From contig CAWZYM010000294.1 of assembly GCA_963966185.1 (NCBI GenBank), positions 186,001-250,000 on the forward strand: a stretch of 64,000 nt of DNA, given 5' to 3'. Source of the DNA: Rhabditoides inermis. Its lineage: Eukaryota; Nematoda; Chromadorea; Rhabditida; Rhabditidae. Positions 37,700 to 50,500 of the stretch are shown here, in pieces. The position numbers and the translations under genes are program-made. How positions within the stretch are numbered: the first letter of the stretch is position 1; every line of letters begins with the position of its first letter. A model generated the notes under the pieces. It saw nothing but the letters and a program-made list of their open reading frames with translations. It did not search any database and was not told the DNA's origin.

Positions 37700-40600
37700 T
37701 TTGTCTGGTTGAAGCTATGAAGCGTGGAACTTACTTATTTTAGTTACTGTTACTAAGTTTTACATTCGTTTCAATACACCATACGCTGATGTCTCACAAT
37801 ATTGCATTTTCAAATCCGTCTCATAACGGTTCCATTAGTACTATCTTCATATACTTACTTTTACCTTCGTTTCAACACACCACTATTCCTACATCAGTTA
37901 GAGTTCGCGTATGTAAATCAGCTTTGCTTGCAGCTCGGATCTCTGTTCTGTTCCCGTTACTCCTCTCTCTCTTGCCATCAGTTCCTTCTCTCAGGATCGA
38001 TTCCGGAACACACGTGTCTGCCTTACACAACAATGAGTGAATTGACAACCTGAAAGAATCCGTGAGAGCGCATTTCGAGAGTGCGGCGAGAGAAGCAGAG
38101 CGGCGGCGGCTTCTCGCTCTCTCGAAAAGTCAAAGACCTTTCCGCCCGACTGACCGAAACCTTCCCTTCCTTCCCCTATCCTATCTGTATTGGATCAATC
38201 CCAGCTGTAGTCGCTGTTCTTGCCCCAGGCGCCTTCTCCCATTTTCATTCGTCCCTTATCTTATCACTATCACCCGCATTTGCATACGCGCGCGCGCGAC
38301 TTTCAAAGGTGCGCGTTGTCGGTCAAAATGTCGTCGAAAGAATGTCGACGTCGTTGATCATTGGCTTATCAGTTGTCTAGGCGCTCAAATGATAATGTGT
38401 GTTATTCGCGGTTATTGGTTCACACTCTACCACGTGTGTGTCCTACAAACAATTATCATAGTCATTATGATTTTATTTCTTTCAATCAGATGATTTGAGC
38501 ATAATAAGCACTATTATCGCGGTTTTGTGGTGTGCGACTGTGAAATGTCAGAGTGAAGACTATTTGAGAATTTGAGCGGGAGCGTTTGTTCTTTTCTTTC
38601 TCTGACCAGTCGTGTTCTCTCGCTTCTCCTCTTCTCGCCTCGCTCTTTTCGCAGTTGTAAAAAACGAGTCTCCGAATTTGTGGGCCGCTGACTGACACAA
38701 AGGAGTTCGCCTCGGGGCTCAATACTTTCTGTCTCTCGCACTCTCTCACTCCTGCGTGCTCTCTCGCCTCTCTCCGTCCTCATCAGCTGATTCGAACAGC
38801 TGACTTGATCGATGTGTGATTGTGAAATGCAGTAAGAATATGCTCGGGATTTTCGTCACTCTCAATGTGATTTGCACTTTGATGATTCTCCATTTTCAAG
38901 ATTGCGTCATTCAGTTTTAAACGATCGCTGTTTTCTGTCTGTAATTCTTTTTGATTGCCGTACCCAATGTACCAAACACAAACCGAAAAAAATTCGATTT
39001 GGCTTTTTGGCTGTCGGGAGAAATCTTGGTCTGGTCAGATCACTGCCCGTTCAGAAAGAGAAGAAAACGCGCGGAAAACGACCTTTCACCGGTTTCTACG
39101 TAGATAGTCGTTGACCACTCTTCGCCGTCTCTCTCTCGCTTCACCTCCCTCTCGCCTTCTTGTTTTCTTCTTACAATACGATACAATACGTTTATTATGA
39201 TATTATCATCGACAAAATGAGTTTTGTGTGATGTGCAAGTGCGCCTCTGGGCAGGTTTCTGCATTGGAGAGGTTCTTGTTTGATTATTGATCAAAGTGTT
39301 ACAATAAAATGATTGGTGATTTATCATTTATAATAGCCGTTTTAATGCTGTACGCTCTCCGAGAATACCTTGATAGATTGCACTTTCATAGACCAGCGGT
39401 ATTTCAAGATAAGAAGACTGACCAAATGTGGCCATCGTTATCTCACCTTCTCTTTTCTATTGTACTATCCCTTGTAACGGACACTGTATTAACCCTAATT
39501 ATTATGCCTATACATCATGCATCATCGCACGAACCCTTTCCAGCGCGATAAAAAACAAACCAATCTCACATCACGAAAATGAGTTCGTCATGTACCGCAA
39601 ATCCGTGCCCCAAAAGTTCTGGTCTACACAGTTTGTGTTATTTGTAGTTTTCATACTCATTCGATGATGTGTCATGTCATGTGAGTGTTTATTGTTTTCG
39701 TGTTGATATTGAACAAGTTTAAAGGACCTTTCATCCCTTATCATCATTATCAGCACTCGCATTTGCATACGCGGCTACTTTCAAAGATGCGTAATGCATA
39801 CACCCACGTATGTTTTACTCCAACAATAATCCCCTAATCTTCTTAAAATAATAGCGAAGTCGTACGCACGAATTGGTCAATAATACAATAATGCGCGAAT
39901 TATGCGATTTGGTGGACGCACATTCGTCTTTCCGGGTGAGACCAAACAGTGCAACAAATAACAAGTTGAATAACTACTCCAATGCTAATCACCATTTTGT
40001 CATTATATACACAGCTTCATAATAGGCATCGTTCACACTTACTTAGTGCTTTTTCCAGCAGTTTGTACTGACGTCCAGCCGCTATAATGCGGTTTGCAAC
40101 ATGCACCACATATCGCAATCAACTTGTTTTGATCATAAAACAGCTATCTGATCCAGAAACATTACAGTAATCATCCCAACCACATTTACCAGCACGATCT
40201 TTGTTGACGGTTTCGAATACGCCAAACCGATAATTGCGTGATGGTATGTCGTATGTGGCGCCCGTTTAGTTCTGCAAAAACGTGTGTGGGTACATCGGGT
40301 ACGACTGTTTATAGGTAATAGCGCTTGTCGTTGGTCTCCCATAGGTCTCGCGCCGATCTCTGCATTGGATACCGGCGGATCACAGTGACCATACCTCCAT
40401 ACCTATCCAAAAGGGGGCGGGGCGTGGACGCGCATTGGGCCCGATGACACACATAATCATAATCCCACCACCGTTACTGTTATAAAGGGCTGTCCCGGAG
40501 TGTTGGAAGTACGCAAGCTTGATCAACGCAATAGGACATATTCAAATACTTCTGTGTACGGTTCTATTTGTGGAAAGTGCACTGTGGTGTGAATGTTCAT

Positions 40601-41270
40601 TTCTCTCTTTTTGTTGGAGAGCAATATGTCGCGGAGACGAACTGCGAAGATTGTCTATCAAGTCTGCCGGGCTTTGGGAGAAACTGTTACCACGTGCTTT
40701 TCATTATCTGTCTCCGACTTTCTGATCACTGACCGAGAATTTCCAAGCTGCGTACTCATGAACGTGACACGTTCGGCCAACTTATCATTTTTCGAACATT
40801 TTTCGGGGCGTACCGTATGAATTTTTGGTCTCTTCTGAATCGCGAAAGATATAAAGGTCGAACTCTATAATTCCTTTCTTACTTTTCTCTGCAAACTAAT
40901 GACGCATGCCGCGAAATATTAAATGTTTTCGCCTGTTGTAATCATCTCTGAATCACCGCGAAATGTTCTTTAATCAAGTAAGCGCTAGCTGATACTATGA
41001 TACTAGTACAAGCTGATCCTCTCTGTAGTTGTTGTGTTGTGAACTCGTTGACTACTATACTATTACCAGTTTTGTTTTCAATGTGTCGGCTCTAAATGTG
41101 TCGGCGACATAGTTTTGACGTACACACTAGACTGCTGATATGTGCACTTTCCATCCCCGAAAAGGGATTGCAACTGTGTGAATAGGGTATTCTGATAACT
41201 GCACTTCGCACTCGTCTGTCTACAGTCTACGGTTCACCATACCGTTACGTTTCACGCGATACGTTTCCAG
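37700..41270. other. Long intergenic region, no gene established
   Basis: 3.5 kb without a supported gene. Short hydrophobic open frames occur on the plus strand at 39309-39551 (ALREYLDRLHFH, then two hydrophobic stretches) and 40519-40725 (no ATG). A partial duplication of about 75 bases links 38240-38314 and 39722-39793. A TATAAAG lies at 40481-40487. Confidence 0.45.
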
Positions 41271-41272
41271 CT

Positions 41273-42264
41273 ATGCCGTCCTGGTCGATCCACATCCTCT
41301 CACTGGCGCTCTGTCTCTCATCCGGATTCCAGCAGGGATACATAGCCTCTGTACTGAATCAGCCCTACAAAGAGGTACGGTATCTATCAAGGTCACTGGA
41401 AACCGAATTCAATGTTACAGATCGAGGGGTTTATAAATGACTCTTGGACGGAACGAATGGGCGAGCCAATGAGTCCACATGCGTTGGTGAGTGATTCGAG
41501 TATTGATTTATTGATTTATCGATTTTCTTGATTTTCAGAATATTATGTGGTCGTTTCTGAACATCACCTTCCCTCTTTCGACCATCTTCGGACAGTTCCT
41601 TGCAGCTGTCATGTGTAGGAAGTTCGGAAGAAAGGTGAGAGAGAGAGAGAGAGAGAGAAGGGGGAGAGAGAGAAGGGAGAGAGAGAGAGAGAAGGGAGAG
41701 AGAGCAAGTATCCATCAGTTCGCAAGAAAGGTAAAAGATCAAAATACTGGGACAATTCTCGTCTTCTAGCATCCATCGCATTTGAAAAGCGCGTGAAACG
41801 TAACTCGTAGATTAACTTCCACACAACAATTTTTCGTTACAACATGACAAGCAATGCAGTATAATTGAAACCTGCTACAGTACCACTCCAAGCTACAGTA
41901 TCTACAGTACCCTCAGTACTACAGTACCCTCTTCCTTCCAGAACACTGCCCTCGTCGCATCCGCAATGTACGTGCCGGGTGCTTTGATGTGCTTCGCCTC
42001 CAAGTACGCCCGTCCCTACTTCGAACTCATCTACGTCGGTCGTATCATATGGTACGGTAACACTACAGTAATCCTACAGTAACCAAAGACGCTATCGGCA
42101 GAAATAGACATTGCTACAGTAGCCAAGGTACAGTAATCCACCGTAGGTCTCTGGCGAACGGGATCAACAGTGTGAATGCGACTGTGTGGATTGTGGAGTG
42201 TGCGCCGGCTGCGATTAGGGGAAGGATGGCTGCGATGCAGGAGTTCTTCATGGCACTCGGTGAG

Positions 42265-42327
<63 letters not shown>

Positions 42328-43297
42328 TCTTGTAGTCTTGTTGTTATGTGGTTACGTGAGTGGACTCACTTATTGCACACATGCCTTTTATTGCGTTTAT
42401 GTGTTGGGAGTGAAACATATCCATCTCAAATCACGAAATTGCAACGAACATCGTTGGTTTTTTGCAAACAAAATGGCATTGGCCAATCAGTCTTCACTAC
42501 GCTTACATGCAAACAAAGCTGACTTGTCCAGGCCGTTCTCTCTCTCTCTCTCTCTCTCTCCCTCTCTCTCTCTCTCCCTCTCTCTCTCTCCCTCTCTCTC
42601 TCCCTCTCTCTCCCTCTCTCTCTCTCCCTCTCTCTCTCTCCCTCAGTCTCTCCCTCTCTCTCTCCCTCTCTCTCCCTCTCTCTCTCTCTCTCTCAATGGT
42701 CTCTCTTGCAGGTTCTCTCATGACGCAGGCCGTGGGCGTCCCCTTCTCTACAGATGAACTCTGGCCGATGATCTTCGTCCCGAATGTGTTCGTCTCCGTC
42801 CTATCCATGTTCATGTTCTGCTACGTATGGGAGTCGCCGCAGTACATTGTGGAGAAGGAGAACGACCTGGACAAAGTAGGGAGGGAGAGAGAGGGGGGGG
42901 GGGGGAGAGAGGGATGAGGAAGAGAGGGACACTCCTCATTAGGTAGCAGTCTTTTTGAAGTGCTGCAGAGTGCATTTACTGCGTTGTTCCGCGGGATTAT
43001 ACCACTTGTGTTCTTTCGTATTGCGTGTTCGCCGCGAATCGGCTTAGTTATGTATTCGTTCCGTGATGAGTGGAGGGAACATATATGAGTGTTGACGGGT
43101 TTACTGGAGCTCTAGACTAAAAAGGGATCGAAAAGAGACCGCAGAGACCGAAAGGGGTTGCACCGCTAGTGATAGTAAACCGGTGATGTGTGATATGTTA
43201 TGTGTGAAATTCATAGAACAATAGGACATAAAAAATATTATGTTCGAAGGGAAAGGGGGGATGAGAATATTCTTGGAGAGTGGGAGAAGAGATAGAA

Positions 43298-43350
<53 letters not shown>

Positions 43351-43945
43351 CTCCTTTTCAGGCCCGCCGGGCTCTCGCAGACTACCATGGAGTAGATGTG
43401 AACGATCCTTCGGTCGATGAAGAGTTGAAGGTGATTTTATTTCTTCTTTTCTTCTTCTTTTTTCCTCATCATTTTTTCCTACTTTCCTGTCCCTATTTCA
43501 CCCACGAGAAATTACGAAATGAAAATTGTTTTTGAAAGTATCCAAAAATACAAGGTATTGAATGTGCGTGAGAATAACTGTAATATATTGAAAGTGAAAC
43601 ATAATTGAAACATATATTTTATTTTTAGGTTTGCCAAGATGCGTTCCGCAAGAAGAGCATAATGAAGGAGGGAGGGGAGAAGGCGAAGGTAAAAGAGAGA
43701 GGGGGGGGGGGGGAGAGAGGGAGAGAATAAAATGAGTGTTTCAAGGATACCGAACCACTGCTAGAGAAGGTAAAGAATGTCGTGATTGTGCATAGTGACA
43801 GTGACAATGACAATTGACAAATGACAAATGACAATTGACACTGACAGTCACTCTTTCAGCCGAAGAACATGATGAATGTGCAGCACGAGGGAGTCACCAT
43901 CATCTTCAACCCCTTCAAGGCAAACGACCCCACCAGTCAGGCGAG

Positions 43946-44007
<62 letters not shown>

Positions 44008-45208
44008 ACCTTCCCTCTTCAGGTCATCCGCCATGCTGCGTGGTTGGGAGTGGGCGTCAAGGTGAGAAAAGTCCCCGTTTCGAAAAGTTTCCATGTGTTG
44101 TCTGTATAGCTGAGTCAGGTCTTTGTGCGAATCACTCCTCTCTCTCTCTCTCTTTCACTCAGTGACTGTAATGAAATGTCGATTGATTTGCAATCGTCGC
44201 GTCACCCGGTCAGACGAGAGGGAAACAGTGACTCACAGGTCTCCCATAGGTCATTCCGTGGTGTTGTGAAACGCAACTCATCACAGTTTGCACAATAGCT
44301 TATCAACAATAAGTGTTCAATTCTTGTGAACAAGTAGTAAACAAACAAGTAAACAAACAAACAACCCTCTTTCAGATCGCGTACGTGTTCACGGGGGCGC
44401 GCTGTCTGCGCAGCTACTCGACCTTCATCCTGCACGACTTGAGCGGATGGGACATGGACCCCGCACTCTACCTGTCATTCCTCATAGGTGTGTCTGTCCG
44501 TCTGTCCATTAGTCCGTCAGTCCTCTCTTCTCTCTAGGATACTGTATGTATACTGTATACCGTATCCAGGCCTTCTCCGTCTGCCGATCACCCTCTTGCC
44601 AGTCTTCCTCGTTGATCGACTCGGCCGTCGCCCTCTCATCCTCGGATCCATCGTCATATCCGCGGTACGGTAGCTGGTTACTGTAGATGTACTACGGTAG
44701 TCGTGAAGGAATACTGTAGGTTACTGTATCCTTGCAGCTGGCTCTCGTTCTTATGGAGGTGGGCATTGGATTCGGAGCCGAGTGGAAGGTGAGGCATTTT
44801 TTTTAGCCGCGCCATTACGTGTCACGAAAAAAGTCGCAATCATTTCACCTGCAAGAGTATAATTGCCTGAATCGTGAACACCCGATATGTTGCAGCAAGA
44901 GTCAAGCAAGTATATAAATGTGTTTCACTCACACGACTGTCACATGGAGATTGTGTGCTCACAATACCAATATAATAGACAGAGACATATTTGAATGGGC
45001 CTTTTGCAGATCCTACAGTAATCCAATAACTCCTCTTTCAGTACCCGACCATGATCGCGCTGTCGACTCTGCTGCTGATCAATGCGTGCGGGCTCGGCAG
45101 TGTCAGCCGGTTCTATGCGGCGGAACTGGTGAGTGAACAGATACGTGTCACACATATAATATTATATGAAATATGTAGATGGTATAGTGGTCGTTACGTA
45201 GGATCCGC

Positions 45209-45252
<44 letters not shown>

Positions 45253-45833
45253 CCCTCTCCCTGCAGGTGCCGCGCTCTCTGCTGCTCTCCTCCGTCTCCA
45301 TCCTCACCATGTTCGAGGCGATCACAAAGATCGCCGTCGAATTCGCCTGGTTCCCACTCGCCAACGTGGTGAGTTTCACACAGAATACGTTTTGATGCGT
45401 GTTTCTAGTAATGTGAGAGTTCCTAAGCTAAGAACTAAGATATGTTTCAGCAACCACATAAACAGCAAAACGTAGTGAATGTTCATTTCGAATACGTTCC
45501 ATCCATGACATTAGTACAAATCAGTTGTCGATTCAGTCAATTTCACCTCGAAGTCCCTGGTGGAACTTAAAAAAAAACACAAAGAAAATAAAATACCTAG
45601 ATAAAAAAATATATAGCGATTCGTACTTAGAGGCAATTTTTTTACAATTCCTAGAAGGTATAGGAAAAGCATTGCAGATCTACGGCGAGTCGCTGCTGCT
45701 GTTCACGCTTCCCACACTGGCCTTCATCGCAGTCATATGGGCACTGTGTCCGGAGACGAGCCGGCGGTCCGTCAACGACGTCCTCAACGAGCTCGCCATA
45801 CGGAAGAACCTCAAGGTCTCATTCACCATGTAG
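41273..45833 (+). CDS. Sugar transporter-like MFS protein (SLC2 type)
   Basis: Seventeen exons (41273-41374, 41421-41486, 41539-41634, 41942-42051, 42147-42259, 42712-42875, 43362-43430, 43629-43688, 43746-43769, 43860-43940, 44023-44061, 44376-44487, 44570-44664, 44738-44788, 45042-45128, 45267-45368, 45678-45833) give 508 residues. Family motifs, in order: GRK in loop 2-3 (MCRKFGRK), the E-R motif ECAPAAIRGRMAAM, WESPQYIVEK before the large cytoplasmic loop, DRLGRRPLIL in loop 8-9 and CPETSRR after TM12. The TM7 QLS/QQ segment of glucose carriers is not visible (VIRHAAWLGVGVKIAYVFTG), so the substrate is open. The ATG sits two bases after an SL-type acceptor (tttccag). Exon 43746-43769 is only 24 bases, and exon 43860-43940 uses a GC donor. 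Confidence 0.88.
42269..42330. repeat. CT microsatellite in transporter intron
   Basis: Pure CT tract starting nine bases after the donor at 42260; a second imperfect CT tract at 42537-42694 lies in the same intron just before the acceptor. Confidence 0.9.
42537..42694. repeat. CT/CTCC microsatellite in transporter intron
   Basis: About 158 bases of CT with periodic CTCC interruptions, the longest simple tract in the window, ending 17 bases before the acceptor at 42711. Confidence 0.9.
43949..44007. repeat. CT microsatellite filling a GC-AG intron
   Basis: Pure (CT)n occupying almost the whole 82-base intron between exons 43860-43940 and 44023-44061; the donor reads CAG/gcgagt. Confidence 0.9.
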
Positions 45834-47538
45834 ACGCTCTGACGTCACCTTCGCTCACCCGTTGGTTGTAGACTGTAGCTGTGTTCGAGTGGTTATAAGT
45901 TATCTCCTTCTCTCTGATGCTTCTTCATTATGATAATCCCCCCTCTGTGGATTACATTTATAATGAGTGAGCATTTTAACGACTCGACCAATCGTCGAGA
46001 TATCCTATTTTCTCTCTATTTTTTCATTGTTGTATCTCTTTTTTTTGTTCATCCGCCGTCACATCACGGGTTAGATTTACAACGATGTCTAGCAATATAC
46101 TATTGTCTCATATCTACTCCGGACAGCGATCTATGTTAGATCCAGTATTATTGTGTAAATAATATTGTGCTTATAAAATGTTTTAATAATATATTAATCA
46201 ATTGTTGAGCGAAATTCTTTTTTTTTCAACCTCTGTGCGCGGAGTGTCGGGCAAGTGTGCATCTCTTGCGCATTTTCAAATGCCGAGGCTCCGCCCCTTT
46301 TAGCTCATGACTGGTCGAGCGAGGCGAGCCGAAAGAGATGTATTTTCTTTGTATTTTCTTTGTTTTCTTGCGTCTTGTACGTTTTGTTTACATTTTCTCC
46401 ATAATATAACATTATTGCGTGTCCCGCGACGCGTGGCCTGATTGCGTGGTGGGCGTGGCGATGTATGTATGTATTCACGATAGCATGCGTCAGCCCCGGC
46501 CGGCCGCCCCTCTCTCTCTCTCTCTTGTTTACCAGGGGCCGTGTGGCTCTCTCCCTTCTTCTTTTCTCGTGTTCTCGCGAGCCACCCGCAGCTTCCTTCC
46601 GCCGCCGCCGCCGCGTTCGATTGTTGCTGATCTGATCGATGCAGACTCATATCGATTCCGTTTGAGCTGTTTACTCAGTCGCCTTTTTATTGTCACGGTG
46701 CTGAGGTGCGATCACTCGCGGCCGGGCCAGTCGATTTCTCTCGATACGCTCAGCTGTTATTTCATAACAGCTCACGCGCCCTGTGCCCCTGTGCCCTCGT
46801 ACTTTTCGTCACGTGATAGGAAGGCCAACCCAAGTCATTCTTTCAAGCGCCTCTTGGTTCCCGGAACATGCACTTTTCAAGTTTATCCCGACTTACAAAT
46901 GTGTAGTTGATTGTGTCATATAAGCGTAGAGAGCGGTGTGACGACGGGTTCCAGTGTAGTATTCTTCGCCCAAATTGTGATTCGCATGCGTGGTTCTTCG
47001 TCCTCCGCCCACCCGTGATTGCCTCCAGTTTGTTGTGGCGGTACTGCAGTAGAGGTGGAAGTAGCCTGCCACCCGTAAACAGTAGGGCGAGAGAAAGCTA
47101 GTGCACTCATAATTGCTCGGTAATAGTTGCGCAACGCCCCTATTCGGTGGGTCATATCGCACCTTGTCCATCTACCATCTATTAATTGCAGTCCGCTCTT
47201 TCCCATATTTCTTCTTCCTACTCTGTGGATCTGCATAATCCACGTGTTTACGCTCAGCACTCAGCTATGTGCGTGTGTTTGTGTATCCGATATCCCCCAC
47301 TCACTAATGCGCTCGATAGTCTGATTGGTATCAATAAACAAAAATCAGACCTGATGGATATGCGATAGTGCACGTTGTAGTCATTCGGTTTTGTTCGATT
47401 GATTCGCGTCACGAGTGCAAGTGTTTGTCGAAGTTCTAGTCACTATGTCGCCGAGTTATAGTGGTCGTGGTTGTGTGCTCACTTGTTGAATTGTTGCCCT
47501 TCAGAGCCCCGCACTTGGAGAGGGGATCATCTACACAG
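45834..47538. other. Intergenic, transporter 3' UTR and upstream region of rme-2-like gene
   Basis: No supported exon. Contains a T run near 46216-46225 and GC-rich sequence at 46430-46620. Confidence 0.5.
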
Positions 47539-50500
47539 ATGCGTTGGATGCGTTCGCCTACGGCCGTAGCCGCGGCCTGCCTTCTACTCACCCTCCCACT
47601 ACACACCGACGCCCACAGAGGTATGCACTTATCGATTGATTGACCAGGATGTCTTTGTTATCAGTTATCACTGGTCAGTGTCTCATTCTTTGCAAGTTGT
47701 CTGCTAATTGCCGGTTATCTCGTCTACTGCTGTAGTGATAGCTGCGTGGGTCCATCCCCAATGGTCAGCACACCTCGGTACCATCATGTCACTATCGCCT
47801 AATCAATCCGTCGCCGAAATATCAGAAATCGGCGCGCGCGCAACTCGCGTCTTACCAGCCGATTATCTCGTTATCAGTAGCTCGCCTGTATTTCTCATTC
47901 TTTCTATCCCCCTTCCTAGTTAATTCAAAGGTAAACCCCGGGGGATGTGCATGGGTAACGACGTAACGAGTAACTAAAATGAAAATGAAACAGAAATGAC
48001 CATTTACAGAGCCCCCGCGAGGAAAGCCTACTGGAAAGGGTATGCTTACGTGTTTCTAGCACTCGCAATAATTTTGCATATTGCATTCTCCTGCAACTTT
48101 GCCTTGCTTACAGTGGGTAGTATGGTGGAAGGAGCATGCTTTGTTATTTTGTCGTGTCACATGTCACTCTGGCTAATAATGTCAAAGGAAAGAGCTGTAT
48201 GTGATAATGCAGCTCCTTCTTTGCACTAATGACGTGTGTACTAACTTTCAGTGGACGCTGCGCGTCGTTCGTACGAGAGAGCACCGAACGGGGGAATTGG
48301 TGGGGGCGGCATGCGTACGAGACGTACTCACGTACTCTTGTGTTTTGTCGAACGATTCCACATTGCATGCACTGCACTCTTTATCATTTGTCCAAGTGGG
48401 AGGGATTTTGTTACTCGCTCGTAGTAGGAATGAACAAGTGGGTGCTGCTGAAATTGAATATGTGCCTCTGCATGGACACATTGGATTTGCGAGAGGCACA
48501 CAACCATAGCCGCAGGGCATTCAGACAATTCAGTGGGTAGTGTGGTGTTTTGTGTGCTTGCTATATCGGAACATCTAGCTTGACCCATATTGACGTGTTC
48601 CGTGTTCCAAGACATCGATTCGAGATTAGCTTAGCAGGTAGTCTACAGGTATGCAGCTGGATCGATAGCTCGGCTCGCGCGCTCGTTGATTTTCGATTCC
48701 GAGAGAGTGAGAGTAGGTGTGTATTCATTCACGGAACAGACTGACTACAGGGAATGCGAATTCGATTTCTTCATGTCTATTGACATCACGTTGATTTGAT
48801 TAGGGGGATGGTAATATTGGAAAAGTGCCTAGCATCTGATCGATCAGCTGTTTTGGCCATATCGAGGTTTCGAAATTTGTTTGTTTGCAAAGGCATATGA
48901 TTCAGCCGCGATTTCCCAATATTTAACGATTCGATTTTATTTCGGGGGATTGCGAGTTGTTTACTGTTGGTGTAGTGTAGTTTTGCTGATCGATCGTTTA
49001 CACGCAGGGCAGAGGTTTTGGGTATGGGTACACCGAACAATGATTGGAGGGAGCCTTAGTTGTGTGTGTTGCATGCCTATCAGTTGCTATCAGTCGTGTT
49101 TGTCCTGTTATCACTCACTCAGCAAGCGAGCCGGTCAGACAGGGTCGGTGGTCAGCTCAGCGCACATCGAGGGATGAGGAGACATGAATAAGAAGTTGGT
49201 TTCAGCCTGCCTCGGCAACGACTCGTTTGCGTGTCACGATGGGCGATGCATTCCCGCGAGCTGGCGATGCGACGGAGACCTCGACTGCAAGAACGGAGAG
49301 GACGAGGACAACTCGTACTGCGCCGGTGAGTAGAGGAGTACTGTACTGTGATTACGGTATTTGGTCTTTAGTCGTCTGACGCATAGGGGGTTTGAGCTGT
49401 GATGAGCGATGCGTGATTGGTTTGGGAGAAGGGAAACACGGGGGGAGAGGAAGTGAATAGAGAAGCAGCAGCAGGTGTGTTTGTATTTGTACAGTACTCG
49501 GTTCGCGCACTGCCTTTGCTCTGTTGAGCTCACTTGATCAGGCTGGGAAGGGATAGGAGAGGGAGAGGGGAGGAGGACGTGTGTTTTTGGAGCACGTTTT
49601 TCGAGTGTTTATGGTTTGCGTGCTACGTGGGGCCTATTGTCTTTCGGGTGATTGACGGGGCGCTAATCAGCTGATGAGGCGATGACGTCACAGGTGACTC
49701 TATCATTTGGAGAGGGAGAGGGAGTCGAGTGTTTATAGTTGAGAATGACTCGCAACTCGCGTTTTTGCACGATTGGTGTAAAGTGTAAAGTAGTTGACGA
49801 TGAGTCAGTGAGTGAGTGGGGTCAAGTATATGCAACATGTGATTTGGTATCGGGAATTATGGATGCGGAAGGAAGAGCGACTACGGATGATGATGGTTGA
49901 TAAGATATTTTATTCATGAAGCAGGGGGCTATTCGTATTCGCGTTTCCATTTTGTTATGTCTCTGCTCGTCTCTCTCTCTCTCTCCCCCCTCACGTGACG
50001 CGTCAGTATTCCGTCAGCTGATGCTGATAATTGACGAAACGCCGGTGTATAGAAAATAGAATGTTGGGATGAATAGTAAAATTATGGAAGTGCTCAATGC
50101 AGGGTGCATCAATGTTCAACCGGGCAAAACTGAAATAAGGTTGTTAAGTCGTTCTAGAATAGACTCGTTTTTCATGCACCAATGTATCTCCAATCTTAAA
50201 TGTTTCATGGAACGTATAGTTATTGGGACAAAAAACCATCATTATCATTAGTATTTTGAGTTGAAGCGAATATACAACAATATTGATATTGATGGTTGTA
50301 TCCAATTAAACAAACCATGTGAAGCGTATTGTAATCTGGGTTTTGGAAGAAGAAGAAAACAATTATTTTTGCAGCGTCTTCGTGTAACGCGGACGAGTTC
50401 CAGTGCGGAAAGAAGTCGCCGCTGAGGGGCGGATCGGTGAGTATTGATTTATCGAATTATTAATTGATTATCGATTGATTGCCTCTATAGACGACTCCCA

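Noticed and set aside
39309..39551. An 80-codon hydrophobic open frame
   Set aside because: Two hydrophobic stretches are suggestive, but there is no splice context, promoter or homology that I can recognise.
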